This document shows positions 17,435-26,186 of a stretch of DNA of 47,090 bases, piece by piece. The translations under genes and the position numbers were made by a program. This stretch comes from an uncultured Lachnospiraceae bacterium (GTDB taxonomy: Bacteria; Bacillota; Clostridia; Lachnospirales; Lachnospiraceae): assembly GCA_947625755.1 (NCBI GenBank), contig CANQPJ010000016.1, forward strand, positions 1-47,090, in the 5' to 3' direction. A model generated the notes under the pieces. That model had not been told where the DNA came from. It ran no database searches and saw only the letters and a program-made list of their open reading frames with translations. Numbering within the stretch: the first letter of the stretch is position 1; every line of letters begins with the position of its first letter.

Positions 17435-18811
17435 ATGAGTAAAAAGAATAAAGTTTCTGAAGCAAAAACCGGTTATTATGGTTATCGTTCAGAAACAAAC
17501 ACTTCTCATGATAGAAAGACGGTAAAATCCCTAAAGACCAAAAAAGGTAATGGCGGAAAGGCTTTAGGAATTGTCCTTATAATTTTACAGCTTGCTGCAT
17601 CTATAGGATTTGTCTGGCTGTTTTTATCGAAAGGATTTGCTTTTGCTACTACCGGCACTGTTTTTGGTATTATTGCAGTTCTCATCGTTTTACTGGCACT
17701 TGTTCTATTTCTACTGCAAAAATCAAAAAACGCGCAGACTGTCGGTAAAATTATTTCTTTCATTGTAATTATTTTACTTTTGCTGGGATGTTATTACTTA
17801 TCCAGAGATTTAAGCAAATTTACAACAGGGGATAAATTGGGTGATACACCTTTCGTCGTATTTGTCTCTGCCAATGATACCTTTGGAGCATTTGACGAAA
17901 AAACCCTTGGACGTTCTGATACAAATATTTTAGCTGTCGTAAATCCGGAAAATCACAATGTTTTGATGATTTCTACACCTAGAGATTATTACGTTCCGGT
18001 TCAGGCAAAGGCTGTTGCTCCCGAATCTTACGACAAACTGACGCACGTTGGTCTGTATGGCAGGGGAACTGCCACAAAAAAAACAGATGGTTCCAACGCT
18101 ACAGCCAGTGACTGGCAGTGGGCTTATGAGGTAAACTGGAAGCCCGGTAACAAGGCATTGATGGACACTTTGAAATACTTATATAAAATTAATGTTACAA
18201 AGGACCATTATCATTATGTAAAAATTAACTTTACCGGTTTTGCGGAATTAATAGATGCCATGGGCGGCATTACCGTAAATGTTGACCAGCCATTCAGCAC
18301 TACGACCTACGCTTCATACGGTGATAAGGACACCGGCGAAAGAAAGACATACACTTATCACAAAGGCAAAATGGAAATGGATGGTGCTACCGCCCTTACC
18401 TTTGCCAGAGAACGTCATTCTTTTGGCAACGGTGATATGCAGAGAAACCGCAATCAGGTTAAAGTATTAAAAGCAATTCAAAAGAAAGCGCTCAGTGGAA
18501 ATACCCTGCTTCACTATAACAGTATTCTGGATGCTATTGATAAATGTTTTGCGACAAACATTGACATTTCATCATCTATTAATTTATTAAGAGATGGTGG
18601 AAGTGATGGCTGGAACATTATGTCCTTTAGCGTTACTGGCACATCTTCCAGACAGATTTGTACCTATACGGGAACATCTCTTTCTGTTGTGATGCAGGAC
18701 GAAGCCTCTGTCAATCGTGCGCGCAACCTTATTCAAATGACTTTGGATGGTAAGACTACGCAGGAAATAAAGAAACAAATTAAAACATATAATAAAGAAC
18801 AGGGAAACTAA
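17435..18811 (+). CDS. LCP family (LytR-CpsA-Psr) wall glycopolymer ligase
   Basis: LCP enzymes move lipid-linked wall polymers onto peptidoglycan on the outer face of the membrane. The 458-residue protein has a basic cytosolic N-terminus (~45 aa), three membrane helices (about 45-65, 70-92 and 103-122), and an outer LCP domain from ~145. Family signatures are SDTNILAVVNPENHNVLMISTPRDYYV (in two parts, arginine in STPRD), DKLTHVGLYG, GFAELIDAMGGI, TFARERH and DMQRNRNQ. It is divergent from the initiating transferase gene and upstream of murG. That placement fits attachment of the polymer made by the neighbouring genes. AGGAGG is 7 nt before ATG. Confidence 0.93.
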   Translation: MSKKNKVSEAKTGYYGYRSETNTSHDRKTVKSLKTKKGNGGKALGIVLIILQLAASIGFVWLFLSKGFAFATTGTVFGIIAVLIVLLALVLFLLQKSKNAQTVGKIISFIVIILLLLGCYYLSRDLSKFTTGDKLGDTPFVVFVSANDTFGAFDEKTLGRSDTNILAVVNPENHNVLMISTPRDYYVPVQAKAVAPESYDKLTHVGLYGRGTATKKTDGSNATASDWQWAYEVNWKPGNKALMDTLKYLYKINVTKDHYHYVKINFTGFAELIDAMGGITVNVDQPFSTTTYASYGDKDTGERKTYTYHKGKMEMDGATALTFARERHSFGNGDMQRNRNQVKVLKAIQKKALSGNTLLHYNSILDAIDKCFATNIDISSSINLLRDGGSDGWNIMSFSVTGTSSRQICTYTGTSLSVVMQDEASVNRARNLIQMTLDGKTTQEIKKQIKTYNKEQGN

Positions 18812-18860
18812 AATAAACCAAGGTTGAAAAGCATACAATGAAAGCACCAGGAGGAATATC

Positions 18861-19922
18861 ATGAAAAAGATTATTTTAACCGGTGGGGGAACAGCCGGTC
18901 ATGTAACGCCTAACATTGCATTGATTCCGGAATTAAAAAAAGCCGGATATGAAATAAAATATATTGGTTCTAAAGGTGGTATGGAAACAGAGCTTGTACG
19001 AAATGCAGGTTTAGATTATGTAGGTATTTCGTCAGGTAAATTAAGACGTTACTTTAGCTGGAAAAATTTCTCTGACCCGTTCAGGGTTTTAAAAGGATAT
19101 TTTCAGGCAAAAAAAATTATTAAAAAATATAAGCCTGATATTGTGTTTTCGAAAGGTGGATTTGTAACGGTCCCGGTAGTTTTTGCTGCGAACAAATATA
19201 ATGTCCCGGTTATTATTCATGAGTCTGATATGACTCCGGGACTGGCAAACAAGCTGGCAATAAAGAGAGCTACAAAGGTCTGCCATAATTTTCCGGAAAC
19301 AGCAAAATATCTGGGTGCAAAAGCTGTGCATACCGGCTCTCCTATCAGAGCTGAACTCTTCAAAGGAAATAAAATAACCGCTCTTGATATGTGTGGTTTT
19401 ACTGCAAACAAACCGGTTATTATGGTTACCGGTGGAAGTCTGGGCGCTGAACATGTCAATCAATTAGTACGGGCTGCCCTTCCAGAACTTTTAAAAGATT
19501 TTCAGGTTGCGCATCTTTGCGGAAAAGGCAAAGTAGATGAAACATTTAACGGAACCGAAGGTTATGTCCAATTTGAATATATTAGTGAAGAGATGAAAGA
19601 TTTCTTTGCAATGGCAGATATAATTATTTCCAGAGCAGGTGCCAACAGCATTTGTGAAATATCTGCACTGAAAAAACCAAATATTCTAATCCCGCTTCCG
19701 GCTGAAAGCAGCCGGGGCGACCAGATATTAAATGCGAAATCCTATGCAAAGCAGGGCTTCAGCGAAGTATTATATGAAAAAACTGCAACCAAGGATGACC
19801 TGATTGCAGCAGTACATAAAGTATATGACAACAGAACGGTATACATAAATGCTATGGCACAGTCCGGTGGAAACCGCGGAGTTGAAAAAATTATTGCATT
19901 GATAAAAGAATTAAGTAATTAA
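18861..19922 (+). CDS. murG: UDP-GlcNAc:lipid I GlcNAc transferase
   Basis: Adds GlcNAc to lipid I to form lipid II, on the cytosolic membrane face. The length of 353 aa is standard. Motifs include GGGTAGHVTPN (8-18), PDIVFSKGGFVTVP, HESDMTPGLANK, TGGSLGAEHVN and the donor-binding SRAGANSICEISALKKPNILIPLP region. It lies outside any division/cell-wall cluster and follows the LCP gene by 49 bp with AGGAGG 6 nt before ATG. Lipid II supply and polymer attachment may therefore be co-expressed here. Whether another murG exists elsewhere in the genome is not known from this window. It converges on the HIT gene with only 4 bp between. Confidence 0.95.
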   Translation: MKKIILTGGGTAGHVTPNIALIPELKKAGYEIKYIGSKGGMETELVRNAGLDYVGISSGKLRRYFSWKNFSDPFRVLKGYFQAKKIIKKYKPDIVFSKGGFVTVPVVFAANKYNVPVIIHESDMTPGLANKLAIKRATKVCHNFPETAKYLGAKAVHTGSPIRAELFKGNKITALDMCGFTANKPVIMVTGGSLGAEHVNQLVRAALPELLKDFQVAHLCGKGKVDETFNGTEGYVQFEYISEEMKDFFAMADIIISRAGANSICEISALKKPNILIPLPAESSRGDQILNAKSYAKQGFSEVLYEKTATKDDLIAAVHKVYDNRTVYINAMAQSGGNRGVEKIIALIKELSN

Positions 19923-19926
19923 AGTT

Positions 19927-20337
19927 TTATATAATCTCTTTTACCTTTGTAAGAATTTTATCAAGACCTTCTTTGTTCTGCGTTCCCGGCGTCCATTTAA
20001 TATGCGCATCATCATCGTCATATCTTGGAATAATATGAATGTGCAGATGAAATACGGATTGTCCTGCTACTTCACCATTATTCTGCAATATGTTGATTCC
20101 TTTACATCCGGTTGCTTTCTGAAGTGCTGTGGCAACTTTTTTTGCCACAATATGCGCATGTGCAAGCAGTTCATCCTCAATCTCAAATACATTTTCCGCA
20201 TGTGTCTTTGGAATGACTAATGCATGTCCCAAAGTAGCCGGTGATATGTCAAATATTACCTTTACCTTTTCATCCTCAAACAATGTTGTCGAAGGAATTT
20301 CTCCTTTTGCTATCTTACAAAAAATACAATCACTCAT
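19927..20337 (-). CDS. HIT family nucleotide hydrolase/transferase
   Basis: Small cytosolic Hint/HIT protein (136 aa) that hydrolyses nucleoside phosphoramidates or dinucleoside polyphosphates. The histidine triad HLHIHII is at 97-103 (H97, H99, H101). The N-terminal CIFCKIAKGEIPS has the C4/C7 pair often seen as part of a zinc site with two histidines. GHALVIPKTH is the conserved substrate-loop region. Length is normal. Ribosome site GGAGGAA lies just before ATG. Physiological substrate cannot be told from sequence. Confidence 0.95.
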   Translation of the reverse strand: MSDCIFCKIAKGEIPSTTLFEDEKVKVIFDISPATLGHALVIPKTHAENVFEIEDELLAHAHIVAKKVATALQKATGCKGINILQNNGEVAGQSVFHLHIHIIPRYDDDDAHIKWTPGTQNKEGLDKILTKVKEII

Positions 20338-20394
20338 TACATTTCCTCCATTTTTATTTTAATTTATAATTAAAGTCTCCAATATAATATATTT

Positions 20395-20994
20395 TTAGAG
20401 ACGAAATCTCCCATTAAATTTTGGTCGGTATACAAGCAATGCTGCCGCCACGCCCAGCATGGCGCCTCCTAAATGCGCCATCCAGTCTACGCCTTCCTCC
20501 ATATTTCCAAATACCATTAGTATAAATAATAGTACCAGACGCGGTGCGGATACCTCTCCCATCTGTCTTCTGTTCTTGAATATCATTACAAGCATGACTC
20601 CAAAAATACCAAAAACCGCTCCTGATGCTCCAATGCTTACCACAGCTTCATTCATATTCATCTCAACCAGTGCAGAAACAACTGCGCCGCCGACTCCACA
20701 AACAAAATAAGTAATGAAATATTTGATTGGACCATACTCTTTCTCAATCTGATATCCCAGAATACCCAGCATAAACATATTGTTCAGCAGGTGTTCCGCC
20801 CCGGAATGGACAAACATGTGAGTAATCAGCCGATACCACTGACCATCCTCTATGACGCTAGGCCAATACATTCCGCCATGTTCATATAAAAACAGGGTAC
20901 TTTCCGTATCACCGACAATCTCCATTCCTAAAAAAATAAGAACATTTATAATAATCAATATTGTTGTTATAATTGGAAGCTCTCTTCGATTCAT
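20395..20994 (-). CDS. Rhomboid family intramembrane serine protease
   Basis: Six-helix membrane protease (199 aa). Catalytic serine S124 sits in GASGAVFG and catalytic histidine H174 in WMAHLGGAMLG. HMFVHSGAEHLLNNMF (59-74) is the conserved loop-1/helix-2 histidine-asparagine segment. The first helix is TTILIIINVLIFLGMEI. Size matches the minimal bacterial form without a cytosolic domain. It ends a pair with the DUF5662 gene, starting 2 bp after that gene's stop. Substrates are unknown. Confidence 0.94.
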   Translation of the reverse strand: MNRRELPIITTILIIINVLIFLGMEIVGDTESTLFLYEHGGMYWPSVIEDGQWYRLITHMFVHSGAEHLLNNMFMLGILGYQIEKEYGPIKYFITYFVCGVGGAVVSALVEMNMNEAVVSIGASGAVFGIFGVMLVMIFKNRRQMGEVSAPRLVLLFILMVFGNMEEGVDWMAHLGGAMLGVAAALLVYRPKFNGRFRL

Positions 20995-20996
20995 AT

Positions 20997-21533
20997 CTAT
21001 TTTCCCAATCTTTTTCTGATATATTTAAAAGTTTCTTCTTCCCCTTTTTCTTTCAGCATGACTAATAATTTCTCAATTTCATCCCTTGTTTCCAAATGCA
21101 TGCTTCTCTGTGGTTTCCGGGACTCAAAATATTCCAATGGCGAACCTTCGGTATAATTCTTTCCATTATAAACCTTACTGGCTGCCACTCTGTCACAAAA
21201 CATTTCGGCAACATAATTGTAAGGCATAACTACCGGCTCATTTCGCTTTGTCTCAAGATTATAATCTACCCAGTATTCGTAGTGATGCCTGTTTCGTCCT
21301 TTATGGTGCATCCACGCAAGAGAATATCCGCGTTCTTTTCTCTCCCCTTCATTCGGACTGTGATTCCCCGCATAATATTTTACACCTGCCATAAACTCCG
21401 TTGGACTGTATTTTGACAAATCATGCCATAATCCCTGCCACAAAATACCTGCCTTTTTACAATGTTTTATTACCAGATGTCTATGCTTCGTTATTGTAAA
21501 TAAATGTCCAAAAAACCTTCTAAAATAATTCAT
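20997..21533 (-). CDS. DUF5662 family protein
   Basis: A 178-residue cytosolic protein of a family common in Clostridia and their phages, function unknown. The N-terminus ITKHRHLVIKHCKKAGILWQG is followed by LWHDLSKYSPTEF, a histidine-aspartate pair like that of HD-type metal sites. LAWMHHKGRNRHHYEYW is an unusually histidine-rich stretch. These spaced His/Asp residues suggest a metal-dependent hydrolase, which is an inference. Co-transcribed with the rhomboid gene (2-bp spacing). A short 82-bp gap separates it from the ATP-grasp gene. Confidence 0.8.
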   Translation of the reverse strand: MNYFRRFFGHLFTITKHRHLVIKHCKKAGILWQGLWHDLSKYSPTEFMAGVKYYAGNHSPNEGERKERGYSLAWMHHKGRNRHHYEYWVDYNLETKRNEPVVMPYNYVAEMFCDRVAASKVYNGKNYTEGSPLEYFESRKPQRSMHLETRDEIEKLLVMLKEKGEEETFKYIRKRLGK

Positions 21534-21615
21534 TGTTCATTTCCTTTTCCGCATATAGTATAACATATTGTATGATTTTGGAAAACATCTGCTGCAATTT
21601 CTGCCAGAAACAGAT

Positions 21616-22413
21616 TCACTTTATTTCCCCTATTACATATCGTGCAAACCGCTCTAAAATATTAATTTCCGTATTTTCGTAAACCATTCTTGCGCCTACA
21701 GCATCTTCAATTTCATTTAGCATCATCCTGTTGTCATGGAAAATAAAATCAATCCCACCATAATCTATATCTATTTTTTCCAAAACCTGATAAACAACAC
21801 TTTTTTCTTTCTCCGATAACTGATATACCGTTGCCTTTCCTCCCAGACTGTAGTTGCTTCGAAATCCGCTTGCCGCTTCCCGAAGCATTGAAACAACAAT
21901 CTCCTTGTTTATCACATATACTCTCAAGTCCTTTCCCGGTTGATTACAATACTTCTGACATATATATTTTTGATTTGCCATCTTTTTTTTTGCAAATTCT
22001 TCTTCCTGTTTATTAGTCACCAGATAAACCTGATTCCCACCATGCCCACAACAGCTTTTCATAACAAAAGGATATTCTTTTTCCCCGGCTTTTAGTATTG
22101 GCATAAAAGGAATATCTCCTCTGAAAAAATCATATGTTTTTTCCTTATCATTGGCTGTCTCCGTAACTTTTCCATTATTAAATACTCTGATTCCGGCCGC
22201 TTCCAGCATCCTTGCCGCTTTATGGTTGCGGCTCCTGTTAATGACAAAATCAGGGGTTTCTGTCAATAGAAGCTCTGACAGATGAGTAGAATTAAGCAGA
22301 ATTACTTTTATCTCTATATTCTCTTTTTCCATCGTATCTGCCACAATATCTACAAACCGTTGATTCTTTTTTAAATCTTTTTCATAATATAAAATCCAAC
22401 CTGTTTTTTTCAC
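21616..22413 (-). CDS. ATP-grasp (RimK-like) ligase, second of a tandem pair
   Basis: ATP-grasp enzyme, likely forming an amide bond between a carboxylate and an amine using ATP. ATP-binding parts are PFVMKSCCGHGGNQVYLV (about 125-142 from the chosen start) and ICQKYCNQPGKDLRVYV. DYGGIDFIFH and NEIEDAVGARM form the metal site. The usual E-x-N of the family is replaced by EIED here. I prefer the GTG start at 22413: AAAGGA lies 10 nt upstream, and the product then aligns with the N-terminus of its neighbour (KKTGWILYYE versus MQGWLVTNGY). An ATG at 22461 is possible but has no ribosome site. It shares about the whole fold with the adjacent gene, so the pair arose by duplication. Substrate unknown. 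Confidence 0.82.
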   Translation of the reverse strand: MKKTGWILYYEKDLKKNQRFVDIVADTMEKENIEIKVILLNSTHLSELLLTETPDFVINRSRNHKAARMLEAAGIRVFNNGKVTETANDKEKTYDFFRGDIPFMPILKAGEKEYPFVMKSCCGHGGNQVYLVTNKQEEEFAKKKMANQKYICQKYCNQPGKDLRVYVINKEIVVSMLREAASGFRSNYSLGGKATVYQLSEKEKSVVYQVLEKIDIDYGGIDFIFHDNRMMLNEIEDAVGARMVYENTEINILERFARYVIGEIK

Positions 22414-22467
22414 CGGATTAATTTCCTTTCTATGTTCCGCACCTGATATTTTATACGTCATCTGGTT

Positions 22468-23343
22468 CTATAACATCTTTTCTTTTATATATTGAATAAT
22501 ATGGTCTGCCACATTGACGCCTGTGCAGTCGTATATATTTTTAAAATGTGCGTTGGAATTTACTTCACATAAAATCGGTTCACCCTCTTTCCCAAACAAA
22601 ATATCCACTCCTGCAAAATCCAGATGTAACTCTCTGCAGACCAAAAGTGCCATCTCCCTCTGCTCTTTTGTCGGGGCATATTTTTTCATTCTGCCTCCGT
22701 TGGTTATATTTGCGCGAAAATCATTCTCATTTATCCTCTCCATTGCTGTTACAACCCTGTCTCCAACAACATGAATCCGCACATCCCGTCCTTTAGAGCT
22801 TTCTACATACTCCTGTAAAAGAAATTCATTATGTCCAATTTCCTTAATTTTTTCTACGGCATCATAATAATTTTTAACCAAATAAACCTGTTCTCCAAAA
22901 GACCCTTTATTCTCCTTAATCACCATAGGGTATCCAAGACTGCCCTGCACCTGTAAAAGAAAGGTATAATCCGGATACTCTCTGTTAAAGTTCATTGGCG
23001 CAATAAAAGTTTTTGGCATTCTGATATTCTTATTCTTTAACTTAATAAACGTAAGCGCTTTATCATCGCATACCTCAATTCCATCTGCACTGTTAAAAAC
23101 ATGAAACCCTTCTGCCTCCAACAATCTTGCCAGTTTCACATCTTTGTCCCAAAACAATACAAAATCCGGTCTTTCTCTCCAGTTAATCTTCTGCGTACTT
23201 GCAGGCAGAATAGAATCCAGCTGGTCATTGGGAATTTTTTTGAGTCTGATATTTTCCTTTTCTGCTGCATCTGCCAGCCACCGGTAAATTTCCTCAAACT
23301 TTTCATTTTTTAAATATCCGTTTGTAACTAACCATCCCTGCAT
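22468..23343 (-). CDS. ATP-grasp (RimK-like) ligase, first of a tandem pair
   Basis: ATP-grasp protein (about 291 aa) of the RimK/LysX-like group, which adds amino acids or similar groups to carboxylates. It shows YPMVIKENKGSFGEQVYLV, LLQEYVESSKGRDVRIHVVG, ANITNGGRMKKY and the metal site DFAGVDILF...LCEVNSNAHF with the normal E-x-N. The start at 23343 is favoured by AGGAGC 7 nt upstream; the longer ATG at 23376 lies inside a strong hairpin. It is followed after 6 bp by its divergent paralogue. The residues before the grasp domain (residues 1-110) resemble the small N-terminal domain of RimK proteins. Two ligases acting in order on one product is a reasonable guess; the product is unknown. Confidence 0.85.
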   Translation of the reverse strand: MQGWLVTNGYLKNEKFEEIYRWLADAAEKENIRLKKIPNDQLDSILPASTQKINWRERPDFVLFWDKDVKLARLLEAEGFHVFNSADGIEVCDDKALTFIKLKNKNIRMPKTFIAPMNFNREYPDYTFLLQVQGSLGYPMVIKENKGSFGEQVYLVKNYYDAVEKIKEIGHNEFLLQEYVESSKGRDVRIHVVGDRVVTAMERINENDFRANITNGGRMKKYAPTKEQREMALLVCRELHLDFAGVDILFGKEGEPILCEVNSNAHFKNIYDCTGVNVADHIIQYIKEKML

Positions 23344-23474
23344 GATACTGCTCCTTTTCTTTTTTAACAGTAGCAAAGAACGGTTAGGGCCCCTTTGCCT
23401 TAACCGTTCCGGACTGAAAAATATGTTAGTATACTTATGAGCCTTAGGAGAGACTTATAAGTATTAGGTACTAC
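23344..23474 (-). promoter_or_regulatory. Structured 5' leader of the ATP-grasp pair
   Basis: Read on the minus strand, the leader has two hairpins. One has an 8-bp stem ATACTTAT/ATAAGTAT (about 23465-23432). The other has a 9-bp stem GAACGGTTA/TAACCGTTC with an inner GGC/GCC (23409-23378), ending about 30 nt before the ribosome site. Neither is followed by a T-run, so this is not a plain terminator. It matches no riboswitch class that I recognise. Confidence 0.5.
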
Positions 23475-23480
23475 AACTAC

Positions 23481-23508
23481 ATTATAACAAATTCTTATTA
23501 TTATTCAA
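23481..23508 (-). promoter_or_regulatory. Predicted promoter of the ATP-grasp pair
   Basis: Minus strand TTGAAT (23508-23503), 16-nt spacer, TATAAT (23486-23481). It implies a leader of about 130 nt. Confidence 0.6.
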
Positions 23509-23589
23509 TATGCTTTTGCTTATTTTAACTTTTACTTGCAGACATTTTGTGATACTATTGATAAGAAAATACTCGTAGGAGGTTGTAAA

Positions 23590-24234
23590 ATGAATAACGA
23601 AACAAAAAAGAAAGATAACAATATGCTCTACATTGCAATTTTTACAACAATAATTATCGCTGTAATTGTAATCGTATTACTTATCCAATCCGGTCAGGGA
23701 GATGGAAAAGACGCTGCGAGCCCAAAAGCTACTCCGGCTCCTGTGGCTGTTGTCGCTACGGAAGGCTCACAGAATGAGACGATTAAGCAAAAAATCAAAA
23801 GTTTCCGTTCTGTCAAATTTGGAAAATCGCATAAAGCAGTGAATAAGTTTGAAAACAAGAACGCTGACACATTACAAGGTAATTATGCGGTTGCACAAGA
23901 CGGAACTGCCGCTTATCTGACCTATAAATTTAATACGGAGAAGTCGCCGGAATTTTTTGGCGCAAAGGTGGTTACAACAGATAACAATGCACTTCTTCAA
24001 TATGTTTTTGATAAAAAAGGCAAAATGTATGAAATCCGCTTACAATATGGCGCTCTCTCCAGAGATGTCTATGATTCCATCGTTTCTAATATTACACAAA
24101 CATATGGAAACGCAACATTCTCAAGAGAATATTCTCATGGCGCTGTAGAACATTGGTGGAAGACGAAAAATGCTACGCTCACTGCGTACTATCAGGAGAC
24201 CGGTGTCAGTGTTTATTTTAGAAAGAACAAATAA
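23590..24234 (+). CDS. Membrane-anchored extracytoplasmic protein, function unknown
   Basis: Family not recognised (214 aa from the chosen start). The N-terminus is polar and lysine-rich. A single hydrophobic anchor follows at about 14-36 (YIAIFTTIIIAVIVIVLLIQS), then an Ala/Pro/Thr linker (SPKATPAPVAVVATE). The rest is a folded outer domain of ~140 residues (from KIKSFRSVKFGKS) rich in aromatic residues. It could be a sensor or wall-facing protein. Start chosen at 23590 because AGGAGG lies 8 nt upstream. The longer reading from 23536 runs through the promoter region. The next gene on the strand begins 40 bp downstream. Confidence 0.75.
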   Translation: MNNETKKKDNNMLYIAIFTTIIIAVIVIVLLIQSGQGDGKDAASPKATPAPVAVVATEGSQNETIKQKIKSFRSVKFGKSHKAVNKFENKNADTLQGNYAVAQDGTAAYLTYKFNTEKSPEFFGAKVVTTDNNALLQYVFDKKGKMYEIRLQYGALSRDVYDSIVSNITQTYGNATFSREYSHGAVEHWWKTKNATLTAYYQETGVSVYFRKNK

Positions 24235-24274
24235 TTTGACATTTTTATTACATTTTCTATAAGGAGGCTGCTAT

Positions 24275-26173
24275 ATGTCGCTTATTGATTACAATCAGGC
24301 TGCAAAACTCGGCAGAAAAGACTATCAGTCGAAGCTAATGGCAGGTAAAAGCCCTACCTTGGAGGTGTTAGACGATATTCTTCATATTACGAAAGATTAC
24401 CGGGAAGTTCCCCTTGGGCTTGTTCAAATTCCTCTGGATCAGATTGTAGGAACAAAAACAGTAGGTAGAAGCACTTCTTTTTCCAGCAATTTTATGCCTA
24501 TTCTGGATTCAAATTCAGAGTTTGCTTCTAAATGGATTCAGCTCTGTGCCAGTCAGCAGGAAGAGGGGATTAAAGATCCGATTACAGCTTACGAATACAT
24601 GAATAAATTTTATGTTTTAGAAGGTAATAAGCGTGTCAGTGTATTAAAATACTTTGATGCTGTTTCTATTATGGGAAATGTAATTCGTATTATGCCTAAA
24701 AAAACAGACGATTTGGATGTCCGGATATATTATGAATATGTAGATTTTTATAATTTATCTGAAATTAATTATATTTATTTTTCAAAAACAGGCTGTTTTG
24801 AAAAGCTGCAACTTCTCGTCAAAAAGGATGCAGAAGAAAAATGGTCCTCGGATGATAAAATGAATTTCCGCTCATTGTATCAAAGTTTTCGAACAGAATA
24901 TATCAAGCTGGGAGGCAGTCAGCTGGAACATATTACCTGCGGCGACGCTTTTCTCTTTTTTGCAGACTTGTATGGATACAATGACCTTTTGGCAAAGAGC
25001 GAAGATGAATTCAAAGAGCTGGTTTCTTTAAATTATAAAGAATTTGAGTTAATGTCTAAAAAGGAAGTCGATTTGCGTTTAACCGCTTCGCCAAAAAAGC
25101 CTTCGGTATTAAGCAAATTGATACCAACAGGAACCCGAAAGCTAAAAGTTGCCTTTATATATGAAAAGACCTCTCTTTCTTCCTCATGGACATACTCTCA
25201 TGAACTGGGAAGGCTTCACCTTGAAGAAACATTTCCTGAAGAAATTACAACAGTTTTTTATGATAATATTGATACTCATAACATTGATGAGACTATTGAA
25301 GATGCGATTGATGATGATTGTGATATAATTTTTACTACATCACCCGCATTTTCCCAGGCAAGCCTCAAGGCAGCGCTTGCCCATCCGAAGATTACCATTT
25401 TAAACTGTTCTTTACACAATCACCACAGCTCTATGCGGACATACTACTCCAGAATGCATGAAGCAAAATTTATTATGGGCGCTGTGTCTGGCGCAATGAC
25501 AGAAAATGATATAATCTGCTACATAGGAGACTATCCTATTTATGGTACGATTGCCAATATCAATGCTTTTGCCCTCGGTGTAAAAATGACAAATCCCAGA
25601 GCGAAAATTCATCTGTTATGGAGTTGTTTAAAAGATTTGAATATAGAACAAAAAATCAATGACATTTCTCCGGACATTGTTTCCGATAAAAATCTCTCTG
25701 TTCCCGAGGCGGGAACCCGATACTATGGTTTGTACAAAAGGTATCCGGACGGTATTTGGAATCTTGCCATTCCTGTATATCACTGGGGTAGATTTTATGA
25801 ACAGCTGATACGTGCCATGTTGGATGGAACATGGAAATCCGATGACTCTAAAAATGTCAAAGCAATTAATTATTGGTGGGGCATGGCGGAAAATACAATC
25901 GATGTCATCTCCTCTCAATGGCTCCCGGAAGGCATTAAGCGGTTGATTGAGCTGCTGTCAAAAACCATACGTTCCGGAGATTTTAATCCTTTTTCCGGTG
26001 TGATTTACTCTCAGGATAAAACCATTCGGAATGGTGAAAACCAGACATTAGCTCCCGATGATATTATCACAATGGATTGGCTTTCCGACAATATTATCGG
26101 CGAAATTCCGGTCATTGATGCGTTGGAAGATAAAGCAAAACCTGTCGCTATTCAGCAGGGTTTCAATAAGTAA
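24275..26173 (+). CDS. ParB-like domain fused to a BMP-type substrate-binding domain, cytosolic
   Basis: A 632-residue protein without signal peptide or lipobox. The N-terminal part contains a ParB/sulfiredoxin-like segment (PITAYEYMNKFYVLEGNKRVSVLKYF region, GNKR at 117-120). From about residue 288 (KLKVAFIYEK) to ~560 it has a BMP/PnrA-type periplasmic-binding fold, with SWTYSHELGR, DDCDIIFTTSPAF and FIMGAVSGAMTEND. Stand-alone BMP proteins are lipoproteins that feed nucleosides to ABC importers. A cytosolic copy next to no transporter is more likely a sensor or regulator. AAGGAGG lies 8 nt before ATG. A metallophosphoesterase gene follows 13 bp later, so both are co-expressed. Confidence 0.8.
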   Translation: MSLIDYNQAAKLGRKDYQSKLMAGKSPTLEVLDDILHITKDYREVPLGLVQIPLDQIVGTKTVGRSTSFSSNFMPILDSNSEFASKWIQLCASQQEEGIKDPITAYEYMNKFYVLEGNKRVSVLKYFDAVSIMGNVIRIMPKKTDDLDVRIYYEYVDFYNLSEINYIYFSKTGCFEKLQLLVKKDAEEKWSSDDKMNFRSLYQSFRTEYIKLGGSQLEHITCGDAFLFFADLYGYNDLLAKSEDEFKELVSLNYKEFELMSKKEVDLRLTASPKKPSVLSKLIPTGTRKLKVAFIYEKTSLSSSWTYSHELGRLHLEETFPEEITTVFYDNIDTHNIDETIEDAIDDDCDIIFTTSPAFSQASLKAALAHPKITILNCSLHNHHSSMRTYYSRMHEAKFIMGAVSGAMTENDIICYIGDYPIYGTIANINAFALGVKMTNPRAKIHLLWSCLKDLNIEQKINDISPDIVSDKNLSVPEAGTRYYGLYKRYPDGIWNLAIPVYHWGRFYEQLIRAMLDGTWKSDDSKNVKAINYWWGMAENTIDVISSQWLPEGIKRLIELLSKTIRSGDFNPFSGVIYSQDKTIRNGENQTLAPDDIITMDWLSDNIIGEIPVIDALEDKAKPVAIQQGFNK

Positions 26174-26186
26174 AGGAACTGTGTTT

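Noticed and set aside
24236-24263. TTGACA, 16-nt spacer, TATAAG before the ParB/BMP gene
   Set aside because: The implied transcript start would be about 5 nt before the ATG and would lose the AGGAGG site, so it is not a useful promoter.
26058-26186. Extended N-terminus of the metallophosphoesterase
   Set aside because: Overlaps the 3' end of the ParB/BMP gene, has no ribosome site, and the family motif begins exactly at the ATG at 26187.
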